Origin: Viscum album
Lineage: Eukaryota > Streptophyta > Magnoliopsida > Santalales > Viscaceae
Reading direction: 5' to 3'
DNA length: 64,000 nucleotides
Assembly: GCA_963277665.1 (NCBI GenBank)
Contig: OY728159.1
Span: 1,023,265,343 to 1,023,329,342 of the forward strand
Below are positions 25,926 through 36,000 of this stretch, in pieces (positions within the stretch are counted from its first letter, which is position 1; every line of letters starts with the position of its first letter). Under the pieces are notes generated by a model. That model did no database searches. It was given only the letters and a program-made list of their open reading frames with translations, and was not told the DNA's origin. The translations under genes were made by a program, and so were the position numbers.

Positions 25926-26292
25926 TAGCCCAAGTATCTTCGGGCAGGCTGTGATGGCCTGAAGTCCATTATTAGCCCAAGAACCTTCGGGCGGGGTAGT
26001 GTGGCGGGTGGCCCAGGTGTGTGCGGGCAGGTGGTTTCCCAAGTGTCTTCGGGATGAGGCCCAGGTGTCTTCATACGTGGCAGTGGATATTCTAGCCCAG
26101 GTGTCTTCGGGCGTGGTGGTGGTTGTTCTGGCCTAGGTGATTACGGGTGTGGTTATGTGTGGCAGTTTTGGCCCTGGTGTCTGCGAACGGGATAGTGGTT
26201 GTGGCCTAGGTGTTTGCGGGTAGGGTTGGGCAGTGGGAATGCATGGGGATATGGCCTAGGTGTGTGCGGGCGGGGTGTGGCAGTGGGACTGC
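25926..26292 (+). repeat. GC-rich minisatellite in the E2 5' LTR
   Basis: About ten copies of a core close to GGCCYAGGTGTSTKCGGGC, at variable spacing of about 21-48 bp. Examples start near 25927, 25973, 26011, 26058, 26094, 26131, 26170, 26204 and 26252. The spacers contain GTGGTTGT or GCAGTGGGA-like sequence. The array repeats in the 3' LTR at 33521-33892. Confidence 0.85.
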
Positions 26293-26983
26293 GGTGAGAA
26301 TGGCGGGATTGGTTCGATGCGTAGGATGTCTTCAATAACCAGTGGGAATGTGTGTGGGGTACCCAAACATCGATGTGCTCTTATTATATATTACCTGCTT
26401 GCGTTATTTGGTGACTGTGGCCGGAGAGTGGGATAGATGAACTCCTTGATAGTGTTGGTTGTCTGCTTCTCACGGGACTTTAGTACATCTCCCCACTTGT
26501 TCATGAGAGTATTTGGTTTTTCCCAACTGAGCATACTTGTATGATCACCCTACGTATATAAAACTGCTTTCAGGTTTCCAGGAGGACTTCAGGGATCACG
26601 TGAGACCATACTAGCTGAAACTTATGGGGGAAGTTGTTGTTGCCATTTTTCTCTTTCTTGGTAACTTTTTGCATTGGAGTTTTTTTGGCTTGAATCATTT
26701 ACTTTTGAACATGCATGTGGGAATGGTTTACATTTTTGGCCCTTACTTTTATATCAGTTTTGGTGTTGTTGGGTTTCATCATCTTATCTCCTGATCCTAT
26801 AAAACAAAAAGGGGAATGACTTCCATTTGTGTGTGAATTCCATACCCTTGGTGCTAGTCGCCACTCCGGGACCTATTGAAGGAGGGTTCTGGGGGTCATT
26901 ATCTCTTCTTCAACATAATGAAGGAAGGGCCTAGAAATCTTCTGACCCTTTCCTCCTTTTGGTGAAGGCGGGTCATGACAGAA

Positions 26984-26995
26984 TGGTATCAAAGG
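26984..26995 (+). other. E2 primer-binding site (initiator tRNA-Met type)
   Basis: TGGTATCAAAGG begins four bases after the LTR end and matches TGGTATCAGAGC at 10 of 12 positions. It sets the 5' LTR boundary at 26980 and the plus orientation. Confidence 0.85.
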
Positions 26996-27357
26996 AATGG
27001 TCGAGAGATAGGATGGTTTCTGGAGGTTGGCATAGCAATAATTTCATGCGAATGGGATGGTAGGGAAACAGTATCGGGTGACCTTGGTGCGTGAATTAGG
27101 CCAGGGAAGACTGGCTTGGACACAAGATTTTAGGGCCCCCGTGATCCGATGCAAGGACTCTGGACCTACCGAACGACCAAGAGGGGCCACACTAATTACC
27201 GGGTAGAGACCCAAGGAAAGTTAAATGCATCATAATGACTTGTGTTCTCGGGTTTCATGGGTTTTTTGGGCATTTAAATCAATAATAAATTTAAGAAATT
27301 TTAAGAACAATATTGTGCAATAATTGGGTTTATGCATTCCTTGTTTACCTTGCAGTT

Positions 27358-28150
27358 ATGGAACCTTGGAGGCGACCACGTGTGGTGCAGGTGATCGAGG
27401 ACCCAAAGAAAACCTTGGCCGATCGGAAGAGAGCTGATTGTGAGGAGGAGGATGAACAGTGGCAGAAGACACTTCAGGCCTTCTAGCGACAAACCCTCGA
27501 GAAGTATGAGGGAAGCACCTCTGACAGGAAGCCAGAGAGTTGGCTAGAGGAGCTGGTGATAGCCTTCGGCCTGATTCGTTCCGCGATCGAATACTAGGTT
27601 TTTCTGGCCTTCAGCTAGATGCGAGGAGTAGCGCGTCAGTGGTGGATGGTTTACCTTGGGAAGAAAAGAGAGGCTGAGGTGGCATGGGCTGATTTTGAGA
27701 AGGAGTTCTGGGTGGAATTCCTCTCTTCTACGATGAAGACGGAAAATAGGCAGGACTGACTCTCGCTCCAGCATGGGAGTATGTCAGTGAGGGAGGTGGG
27801 AATCAAGTTCAAGAACCTTCTACGTTTTCATCGGACAACTTTCCAGATGAGGAGTCTCGAGCAAGACATTTAGAGGAGGCCCTCTGACCCTCTCTCTAGT
27901 ATGCTGTTACACCCTTTACCCTGCCGACGTACTTGGAGATCCAGAAGAAGGCCAAAGTGGTGGAAAAGATGCATGCTCTGGGAGGTGTGTCATGATAGGG
28001 GATCCATCTGGGATCATCTAAGGGGAAGGCCGTCAGCACCAGGCCTCTAATTTCAGGACCCTCCAGGATCCAACCAGTAGGGAGCAGGCCGCGGTAGTTT
28101 CAATTCCGTCCCCCGGTCCTCGCACTTTCCCTTCTAGCCCATGACCGAGG
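27358..28150 (+). pseudogene. gag: E2 gag pseudogene
   Basis: The ATG at 27358 opens a frame reading MEPWRRPRVVQVIEDPKK. It continues through a TLEKYEG block, a KPESWLEEL block, MRGVARQWWMVY and FEKEFWVEFL. These match the Retrotrans_gag pattern (F-G-P--AE-WL, A--WW, F---F---F). In-frame stops interrupt it near 27484, 27595, 27616, 27757 and 27868. The ATG is preceded by TTACCTTGCAG, which resembles a 3' splice site. No zinc knuckle is visible before protease. The run of CAG/AGC triplets near 28269-28285 lies in the low-complexity linker where the knuckle would be expected. Confidence 0.85.
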
Positions 28151-28399
28151 TTCGTGGACTGTGGGAACCATGGACATCTCTAAAATCTGTGCCTGGACTG
28201 ATTATAGTATGGTGGTGGTGGATAGGCCCAACACCCTCCCTAGCAGTAGCTTCCAGCCAGGTCTTTGTAGCAGCAGCAGCAGCAGGGAAAGCGAGCTCCT
28301 GCTCCTCCAAGGGCAGACATTACAGGAGGAGGCCGACCTCAAGATGATACTGATGGACCTCGACAGGGGCATGGTCGGGGAGGTGGCTGATAGCCGAGG

Positions 28400-28790
28400 G
28401 GCAGAGGAGCTAGGCATGGAATGTTTCACGTATCAGAGGCAGCAGTTCCAGCAGGGCCAGAGGTCGTTTGAGGTTCGATCAGTTTGTTTAGCACCCTTGC
28501 TTATGCCTTGTTCGATACAGGATCTTTGCACTCCTTCGTCGCACATAGTCTAGCCCATGCTTTGGGTCGAGATGTTGAGAGGCTTCCAGTGCCGTTGGTG
28601 CTGAGAAAACCTGTTGGAGGTCAGACCGACATGTTATATGTTTGTTGAGGAAGTAGACTGATGTTAGGGCCACATCAGTCGGTCAGGGATCTTCTTCTGC
28701 TACAGATACAACCATACGATGTCATCCTAGGCATCGACTGGATGTTCTCTATGTTTTCCTTCATCGAATGCTTCTTGGAAGGGATGTGTT
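28400..28790 (+). pseudogene. E2 aspartic protease remnant
   Basis: A frame reading MFHVSEAAVPAGPEVV, then LAYALFDTGSLHSF, leads into the protease. The catalytic D-T-G triad is intact at 28514-28522 (D-T-G-S with the next codon). The C-terminal end reads [16 protein letters not shown] near 28700-28745, the standard D-VILGMDWL. A stop near 28645 (TGTTGAGG context) and a frame change toward RT break it. In a working element this domain cuts Gag-Pol. Confidence 0.82.
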
Positions 28791-29780
28791 CTCAGACTTG
28801 GGCGGCCGGCATGCTACTTTCACCAGTGAGCGGAGTAGTCAGAAGGGCAGAAAGTGGGAGGAACCTATCCTCTCCTTGTTAGCTGAGCTGTTAGTAGGCT
28901 CAGTGGATGTTGAGATGGTGGAGGTGCCAAGAATCGTTAGTGTGTTTATGGATGTCTTTCCTGAGGAGGTAACGACTCTACCCCCTCTACATGATATCAT
29001 GTTTGGGATAGACTTTCAGCCTGGTGCTCATCCCATTTCAATGGATCCATACCGGATGGCACCTTCGGAGCTACGGGAGTTGCGGATTAAGATTGACGAT
29101 CTGATGAAGAAGGGTTTTGTTCAACCAAGTGCGTCACCGTGGGGTGCTCCAGTCTTGTTCGCAAAGATGGAAAATGGTGGTCTCAGGTTGTGCATAGACT
29201 ACAGGAGGCTGAATCAGGTGATGATCAGGAATCTCAACCCTCTTCTGAGGATAGTCGATATTTTCGACCAGTTGAAAGGCGCAGGATGGTTCTCGAAGAT
29301 CAACCTACGGTCTGGGTATCAACAGTATAGGGTGAAAGAGGGCGAAATCCCGAAGACGGAGTTCAGGTGCAGATATGGACACTTCGAGTTTGTGGTCAAT
29401 CTCTTCTATGTTATGACCCCCAACTATGTTCAAGGGGATTATGAACTCCATATTACGGGAGTACATGGATCAGTTCATAGTTGCGTTCATCGACGATATC
29501 CTGATCTATTCATGATTTGAGGAGGATCACACGGAGAACCAGATGACAGTTTTGGAGGACCTCCGACAGCACCATCTCTAGGGGAAGTTGTCGAAATGCA
29601 TGTTCTGGATGAGAGAAGTGAAATTCCTTGGGCATGTAGTGTCCCAGAAGGGGGTAGCGGTGGACCCATCAAAGGTTGAAGCAGTTGTTTCTTTGGTAGC
29701 ACCCAAGAATGTGGCAGAAGTTTGTAGTTTACTCGGGCTGGCAGGTTACTATCGGAGGTTCGTACCCAACTTCTCCTGAG
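28768..29780 (+). pseudogene. pol: E2 reverse transcriptase, frameshifted, with D-to-N change in the catalytic motif
   Basis: A long open stretch (28768-29520) carries [54 protein letters not shown] and [12 protein letters not shown], all standard for gypsy RT. In the last motif the first catalytic Asp of KIDLRSGYHQ is Asn (29302-29304). A change of GAC to AAC at a former CpG would explain this. A frameshift lies between about 29400 and 29440, where the usual MPFGLTNAP block is disrupted. The FIDD box (29486-29497) is intact but in another frame. The 29588-29779 frame gives [20 protein letters not shown] and [12 protein letters not shown], the RT connection. Confidence 0.92.
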
Positions 29781-29829
29781 TTGCAGCCCCATTTGACAGC
29801 CTTGACCAAGAAGGACTAGGTTTTATTTT

Positions 29830-30290
29830 GGAGTGAGCAGTGGGAGTCAACCTTTAGCTATCTGAAGGAGAAGTTGGTTAGTACCCCCATTCTGAGGTTA
29901 TCAGATAAAGGGGCGGCGTATGAAGTGTTCTGTGATGCTTAAGGGAAAGGCATGGGATGTGTTTTGATGCAGCGACAAAGGGTGATCTCTTACGGGTCTA
30001 GACAGCTACGCCATCATGAGTGTAATTATTCCACCCATGACCTGGAACCTACAGAAGTCGTTTTCATGATAAATTTATGATGGCATTACCTCATCGGAGA
30101 ACACTTTGTGGTCTTCACGGGTCACAAAATATTGAGGTATGTCTTCTCCCAGCGGGACCTGAACTTGCAGTAGTGAAGGTGGGTGGAATTCCACTAGGAT
30201 TACGACTAAGAGAATTCCTAAAATTTAGTGAAGGGGAATGTAGTGGCTGATGCCTTTAGGAGAAGATCACAGAAGGATGTTGTTCGAGAG
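29830..30290 (+). pseudogene. E2 RNase H remnant
   Basis: Reads FCDA near 29925, then [37 protein letters not shown] and FSQRDLNLQ. This is the Ty3/gypsy RNase H pattern (CDAS--GLGCVLMQ-G-VIAYASRQL...HDLELAAVV). A stop follows FCDA, another sits near 30076 and a third follows DLNLQ. RNase H would remove the RNA template during cDNA synthesis. Confidence 0.86.
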
Positions 30291-30660
30291 TCGGCAGACA
30301 CCTGGAAGGCAATGGAGGATTTAGCTTCCTTGCACCTGGATGCGAGGATGGATGGTGGTAGAGGTTTCCTGCATCAGATGACAGTGCAGTCATCTAGGTT
30401 TTAGCAAGTGGAGGAGTATCAGTGGGGAGACCAGAGTGCGAAGTGATGCGTGACTGAGTTGACCAGAGGAATGCTATGGAAGGGTGGATGGAGGATGGTA
30501 AAAACCAGATGCTTTTATAGGGGAGTCTTTTTATTCCAGAGGCGATGCATGGAAAGGATCTCGATGAGTTCCACAAATCACCTCTAGTAGTACACCCAAG
30601 AGTTTCCAAGATGTAACTGGGATAGAAGAGACAGTTTTGGTGGCTCATAGGTGGTGCAGA
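30291..30660 (+). pseudogene. E2 integrase remnant: core domain deleted
   Basis: The spacer after RNase H leads to HPRVSKM and RQFWW near 30590-30640, which match the HPG--KMY-DL---FWW start of the integrase zinc domain. Within about 20 bases the sequence jumps to VQSTTEKFQLIRERM (from about 30655), which normally lies about 240 residues later. The zinc-domain cysteines and the whole D,D-35-E core are therefore missing, a loss of roughly 700 bp compared with E1 and with known Tekay elements. The copy cannot encode an integrase. Confidence 0.82.
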
Positions 30661-31176
30661 GCACGACAGAGAAGTTCCAGCTTATACGGGAGAGGATGAA
30701 GGTAGCTCAGGACTGACCGAAGTCGTATGTAGATACCAGGAGAAGGCCCTTAGAGTTTGAAGTTGGATACCACGTGTTCTTGATGGTCTCCCCTCGGTGT
30801 GGAAAATGGAGGTTTAGCAAGGGGAGTAAGCTTTCTCCCAAGTTCATTGGACCCTTCGAAGTGTTGTGGTAGGTTGGAGAAGTGGCTTATCAACTAGCGT
30901 TACCACTGCCGCTACTGAAGATAAATGATGTCTTCCATGTGTCCCAACTTCGTTGGTATCTGCACGACGATTCACACGTCCTCGGCTGGGGAGAACTGGA
31001 ATTCGTGGCTGACGTAACATTTGTGGAGAGACCAGTGATGATCGAGGATCACAAGGAGAAGGTGCTTCGTGGGTGAACCATTCCCTCAGTTTGTGTGTTA
31101 TGAAGACATGGTGGGATTGATCAGAGTACGTGGGAGAGGGAAGAACATATGTGTGCCCAGTACCCAAAGTTGTTTT
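30655..31176 (+). pseudogene. E2 integrase C-terminal and chromodomain-like tail
   Basis: Continues TTEKFQLIRERMKVAQD, RRPLEFEVGYHVFL, KLSPKFIGPFEVLW, KINDVFHVSQLRWYLHDDSH, then VLWRH, TWEREEHMCAQYPKLF and a stop near 31176. The GPF/EVxYxLxLP and VFHVSxLR motifs are the GPY/F module. The last block is the Tekay/Del chromodomain-like tail. One stop after EVLW, another in LRG-TIPS and a frame change interrupt it. The tail in intact relatives guides integration into heterochromatin. Confidence 0.87.
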
Positions 31177-31582
31177 GAGTTTTGTGATGTTCTGTTATAC
31201 CTGTAGTGGTAGAATGTTTTATCTTGCTGGCTGGGAAATACGTGGTTTTATTTCCTCTAAATGTGTGTGAAATGTCCTGACTACGGAGAGGGGAGGACCC
31301 AACCCCTAATCAAGACACATTAAGGTGGATGCGATTAAACCCATGCGAGCGATTCAGTGCCGCCCAAAGTGGATAGTATCTTCACATGGGAAAAGAGACT
31401 TCTGAACCCACATGGTTGGGAAGTTGGCATGGTATATTTCTTGGTTCATGATAGGAAGGTTTTCTTAGTTAAAAATGGGGTTCGCTCTTGAGAGGTATCA
31501 TTCGAGGTGGTTGTTCAGACCCTCTCTTTACTTATGGGTTGTTTTGATTCTCGACGGCAAGAATAGTTTGATAGGGATCTAA
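31177..31582 (+). other. E2 3' untranslated region
   Basis: Non-coding stretch between the end of pol and the 3' LTR. The bases before the LTR (AGTTTGATAGGGATCTAA) give only a weak polypurine tract. Confidence 0.6.
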
Positions 31583-31696
31583 TGTAATGTCCCGGGTTCT
31601 TGGAGGTCCATTACTTAGTGAAAAATCTGATGATGGGTGTTCTGGGTAGTCTGGGAATGTTATAGGCTTCTAGGTTAAGTTTTGACCCCTAAACGG

Positions 31697-32024
31697 TTGG
31701 CCAACTGGTAGGCTTAGCCTACCAGTAGCAGGCCTACCAGTAGATTGGTCTACCAGTAAGTGCAGCCTACTGGTAGCTCTGCCTACCAGTGGCTCAGTCT
31801 ACCGGTAGCTCTTTCTACCGGTGGCTCGGTCTACTAGTAGCTGCAGCCTACTGGTGGCTCTACCTACTGGTAGCTCGGTCCTCCTGTAGCTTTGTCTACC
31901 AGTAGCTCGGTCTACTGGTAGCTGCATCATAAATGCAGATCTTCCTACTAGTGGTGCGGTCTACCAGTAGCTCTATTTACTTGTGGCTCATTTTACTAGT
32001 AGCTCGGCTGACCGGTGGACCTAG
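31697..32024 (+). repeat. Palindromic ~16-bp tandem array in the E2 3' LTR
   Basis: Counterpart of the 24101-24426 array. By my count only three ACCGGT centres remain. Six are ACCAGT, five ACTGGT and three ACTAGT, the pattern expected when the central CpG is lost by C-to-T change on either strand. An extra CATAAATGCAGATC segment interrupts it near 31927. Confidence 0.88.
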
Positions 32025-33520
32025 ACCCCACGGGTTTTCCAGTACCGGCTCCTGTTTTCACAAATTGAGTTTTAAACCCTATTTTTACCCCATTAAGCTT
32101 GTTTTAAAGCCCAGTAATGCCATAAATGTCATTTAATTAATTATTTAATGAATTAACCTGGTGTGTGCATCAGTTTAAACTTCCCCACCTTTAATGATGT
32201 CTGGGGCCACGTGGTCAACCCATGACCCCCTCCTTACGCGGTTTTGTGTTCTTATCTCAACCGTTCCCGACCCTTATACACTAAAAGTGTGCCACTTAGG
32301 TTGATATCTCAATCACCCTCTGATCGATTAGTCTGCTCGTGCTTGAGATACAAACCCTTTAGTTTTTCACATCCCATGTTCCAGCCACGTAAAGATATAC
32401 TACGATCATTGATCAACAGGTATGGAATATATCCATCATCTTTCCTTTTGTTTATCATACTGTGTGAGTGTGCTACTAGTTCTGTAGAATTGGATGAACC
32501 AAACCCTAATAAAGATATAAACTGATTCTAAATAATGAAATGGGAGGTATGTGACTGATGATGTTGCCCTTTTTCTATCTTTCGATTAATGATTTATGAA
32601 TTGTGCGGGCTTACGCCTACTGAAAATCATGGCCGTTGGTAGTCTTTCTGTGTGCACTAATGAACCCATGGTGATGTTTTAAATGGATTGTTTTATAGTT
32701 GTGAACTCGTGCTGTGAAAAGGAATTTGGGTAATCACATATATCAGGCCAAATAGATTGAAAGCACCAGGAGCAATCGCTTGTGTGATAACCCCAGTTAA
32801 GGAAAAAAATTAAAATCATGGAGTGTGTTAAATATTATAAATCTGAAAACACCGGCATGTGACTGCTTTGTACTGGTGATGGTGGTCTTGTTTTTTTCCT
32901 TCATGGGCCGTTTTTTGGGAGATGTGGGTGGGGATGGGATCCCCTATTGATATGGATTCAGTGGATTTGAAATTTGAGAACGGGTGGTTACCTTGTTTAT
33001 ATCATGAATTGGGGTGGGATCCTCTATTGATGAGAAACCATTTGGGGACATGGGGCAGTGTCTTGGGGTTTCCCTTTAATCCATTACATTGAGGGGCCTT
33101 TTATCCCTTTTGTTGTTGTGACATTACAAGAGAACCGGGTGGGAATGTTTAAGTTGATGTTTGACTTTACTCTTCCCTTGACTAGTGATTGTTCTTTCTA
33201 GTTGCCCATGTAGGTGCAGAAACTTATTTAAACATCATTACTGAACATTAAAACAAGGATGGGACAAATGGGTTTTTGTTTGGTGTGAGTAGTGTCATTG
33301 ATGGGGGTGATGTTTGTGTTCTTTAGGCTGGATAAAGAAAAACCTAAACTTGGGTGAGTGCTTGTTACCTATACACATACTTGTAGTTTTGTGTTTCTTA
33401 TTTGCGACCCACCCAAGTTGAGCACCTAGTGCTGAACACCCCCATTTCATGGGGGATGGTGTTGTTCCCAAAACTTCTATTAATGGCTAGTTATTAGCTC
33501 CTTTATACTCACATTCTCGG

Positions 33521-33892
33521 ATAGACCAAGTATATTCGGGCAGGCTGTGATGGCCTGAAGTCCATTATTAGCCCAAGAACCTTTGAGCGGGGTAGTGTGG
33601 TGGTTGTCCTAGGTGTGTGTGGGCAAGGGGTTTCCCAAGTGTCTTCGGGATGAGGCCCAAGTTTCTTCGGGTGGGTTAGTAGATCTTCTAGACCGGGTGC
33701 CTTCAGGCGTGGCCATGGTTGTTCTGTCCTAGGTGTTTGGGGGCGTGGTTACATGTGATAGTTGTGGCCCAGGTGTCTGTGGGCGGGATAGTGGTTGTGG
33801 CCCTGGTGTTGGCGGGCAGGGTTGGGAAGTGGGACTGCGTGGGGATATGGCCCCAGTGTGTGCGGGCGGGGTGTGGTAGTGGGACTGCGGTG
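33521..33892 (+). repeat. GC-rich minisatellite in the E2 3' LTR
   Basis: Same GGCCCAGGTGTCT-CGGGCG-type units as in the 5' LTR, in the same order and with a similar copy number. Several CGGGC sites are changed to TGGGC or GGGGG-type sequence. Confidence 0.82.
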
Positions 33893-34576
33893 AGAATGGA
33901 GGGATTAGATCGATGCATAGGATTTCTTCAATAACTAGTGGGAATGTGGTGTGGGGTACCCAAACATCGACGTGCTCTTATTATATATTACTTGCTTGGG
34001 TTATTTAGTGAGTGTGTCCGGTGAGTGGGATGGATGAACTCCTTGATAGTGCTGGTTGTCTGCTTCTCATGGGACTTTAGTACGTCTCCCCACTTTTGCA
34101 TGAGATTTTTTGGTTTTCCCCTCCTGAGTGTACTCGTATGCTCACCCTACGTATATAAAACTACATTTAGGTTTCCAGGAGGACTTTGGGGATCACGCGG
34201 GACCATACTAACTCGGACCTTTGCGGATGTTACTGTTGCCGTTTTTCTTTTTCTTGGAAACTTTTTGCCTTGGGGTTTTTGTGGCTTGTATCATTTACTT
34301 TTGAATGTGCATGTGGGAATGGTTTACCTTTTTTTCCCTTACATTTCTTTCAGTTTTGGTGTGGTTTGGTTTCATCACCTTATCTTCTGATCCTATAAAA
34401 CCAAAAGGGTAATGCCTTCCATTTGTGTGTGAATTCTATACCCTTGGTTCTAGTCACTACTCTGGGACCTATTGAAGGAGGGTTTCCGGGGTCATTATCT
34501 CTTCTTCAACTTAAATAAGAAAGGGCTTGGCAATCTTATAACCCTTCCCTCCTTTTGGTGATGGCGGGACGTGATA

Positions 34577-36000
34577 GAAAGAACTCTAAAATTGAGTTTT
34601 TAGTCATAATACAATAACATAGTATAATTTAACAAAATTAAGAATTTTTTTAATAATGTATAGTTTTCATTTTTAGTAGTGACGAAATATATTCCCCATG
34701 CATACTTTCGTTTCAGTATGATAGTTCTGAATTTTTTCCAAATTTTAGTTTTAATTATAATTCTATATATACATATATATATATATGTATTTTTATATGT
34801 TTATATTTATAAATATAATTTTATAGATAAACATGTAAACATGTAAACATATCTATATATAAAATACATTTTTAAATATATACACCATATGAATAAAATA
34901 ATTAATTGTTTAATTTAAAATAATAATTGATACATTTTAATTACCTTATAAAATTAAAGTGATATGTATATAAAAAGACAATTGTACACACATTGGTAAT
35001 ATATAAATACTTATTAATGTCTGTGTATATTAACCAAAAAATTTATATTTATGTATATGTTTTTATCAATATAAATGAATTATTTTATATAATATATTTA
35101 AATAATTTAAAATATATATACACACACATGGACTCATGTGTGTATTTATATGTATATATATATAAATACACACATATGAATACAAACAAAAAATAAATAT
35201 TTTCTAAATTTATTTAAAAATAATTATATAAATATATATAAATATATGAATTAATATATAAAGATAAAAGATGTGTGTTTATATATATATATCATTTATT
35301 GGTGGTACAATACAATGAATCACACACACACACACACTTGTGAGATATCGAGGATATGCCATACCACCCCTATGTAATAGTATATCCACCCAACCCCTTA
35401 AAAATTCCCCGATCTAGAGGCCCTATGGCTTGAATCAATTTTGATAGGCCAAAATACCATTATATTTTCCAAAGGCCCCTCCAATGAATATTACTACTAA
35501 AGTATCCATGCTACAATAGTACCTTCTATAGTACCACCACCACTACTGTCCATGATATAATGCCTACCACTTATACAGTGTGGCCACTCCTACAGTTCAT
35601 CCACTGCAACAACAACTCATGAAGTCACCATCAATTTTTGAACAAATAGGTTCAAGGTTAGAATCCATGCCCATGAGGCTATGTAAGAATGGGGAAAGTG
35701 TTTATGATGTTGGGGAATCTCAAATAATCTAGAGGGAGGGATGGGGGAGATTTATAATAAAGGAGTGTGTGAATACTTATAGGGGAGGTTTTGGGGGGAG
35801 AGTAGAGTTAACAAATAATTTAAAATAATATTTTTCTAGTTTTATGTATACTTTATTATTGCTAACAAATGCATCCTTTATCTTTAATAAAAAATAAATA
35901 ATACAGTCCACCTTTATCATAATTAAAAAACCACCAATAAATGGAATGGTTATCAGAAATAAAATGCTGTTGATAATAGAGACCCTTATCAATGATTTAT
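34577..36000. repeat. AT-rich dispersed repeat, copy B (part right of E2)
   Basis: Aligns with about 16.8-17.9 kb: CACCATATGAAT, TACATTTTAATTACCTTATAAAA, a TTTATATTTATGTATAT block and, further on, a GGGGG-rich stretch followed by TTTTTCTAGTTTTAT. It directly follows the E2 right end, so E2 inserted into this repeat. A TTTTTAGTAGTGAC motif lies at 34670-34683. Confidence 0.45.
35321..35337. repeat. (CA)n microsatellite
   Basis: About eight CA dinucleotides, flanked upstream by AT-rich ATATATAT sequence. Confidence 0.95.

Larger units (their letters stand above)
23987..26980 (+). repeat. E2 5' LTR
   Basis: Starts TGTAATGG and ends GTCATGACA. It is collinear with 31583-34576. In order it holds the palindromic 16-bp array (24101-24426), a TATA box (24676-24683), a G-rich central part and a CGGGC minisatellite (25926-26292). 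ORFs inside, such as those at 25324-25539 and 25601-25834, occur in regulatory or non-coding LTR sequence and are not genes. Confidence 0.93.
23987..34576 (+). mobile_element. E2: Tekay/Del-like Ty3/gypsy retrotransposon with 3-kb LTRs, internally deleted
   Basis: Two direct repeats of about 2994 bp each, starting TGTAATG and ending ATGACA/GTGATA, flank a 4.6-kb internal region. The primer site follows the left LTR. The flanking pentamers GAAAT (23982-23986) and GAAAG (34577-34581) look like a 5-bp target-site duplication with one change. Internal order is gag, protease, RT, RNase H, integrase remnant and chromodomain-like tail. The element is defective: several stops in gag, a frameshift in RT, an RT active-site substitution and loss of the integrase core. 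LTRs agree at roughly nine bases in ten in the stretches I aligned, so this is the youngest insertion in the window and clearly richer in G+C than its surroundings. Confidence 0.93.
31583..34576 (+). repeat. E2 3' LTR
   Basis: Starts TGTAATGTCCCGGG and ends GGGACGTGATA. It is collinear with the 5' LTR and carries the same two arrays (31697-32024 and 33521-33892). ORFs within, the longest at 34025-34390, are in non-coding LTR sequence with diverged equivalents in the 5' LTR that are not open. Confidence 0.93.

Noticed and set aside
28161..28553. 130-codon ORF with an S-rich stretch
   Set aside because: It lies between E2 gag and protease. The neighbouring frame gives the expected linker and protease motifs, and the Ser run comes from the AGC triplet run.
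30844..31167. 107-codon minus-strand ORF
   Set aside because: It is the antisense of the E2 integrase C-terminal and chromodomain-like tail, which is clearly the real reading.
34025..34390. 121-codon plus-strand ORF, the second longest in the window
   Set aside because: It lies wholly inside the E2 3' LTR. The aligned part of the 5' LTR is not open and the peptide has no recognised motif.
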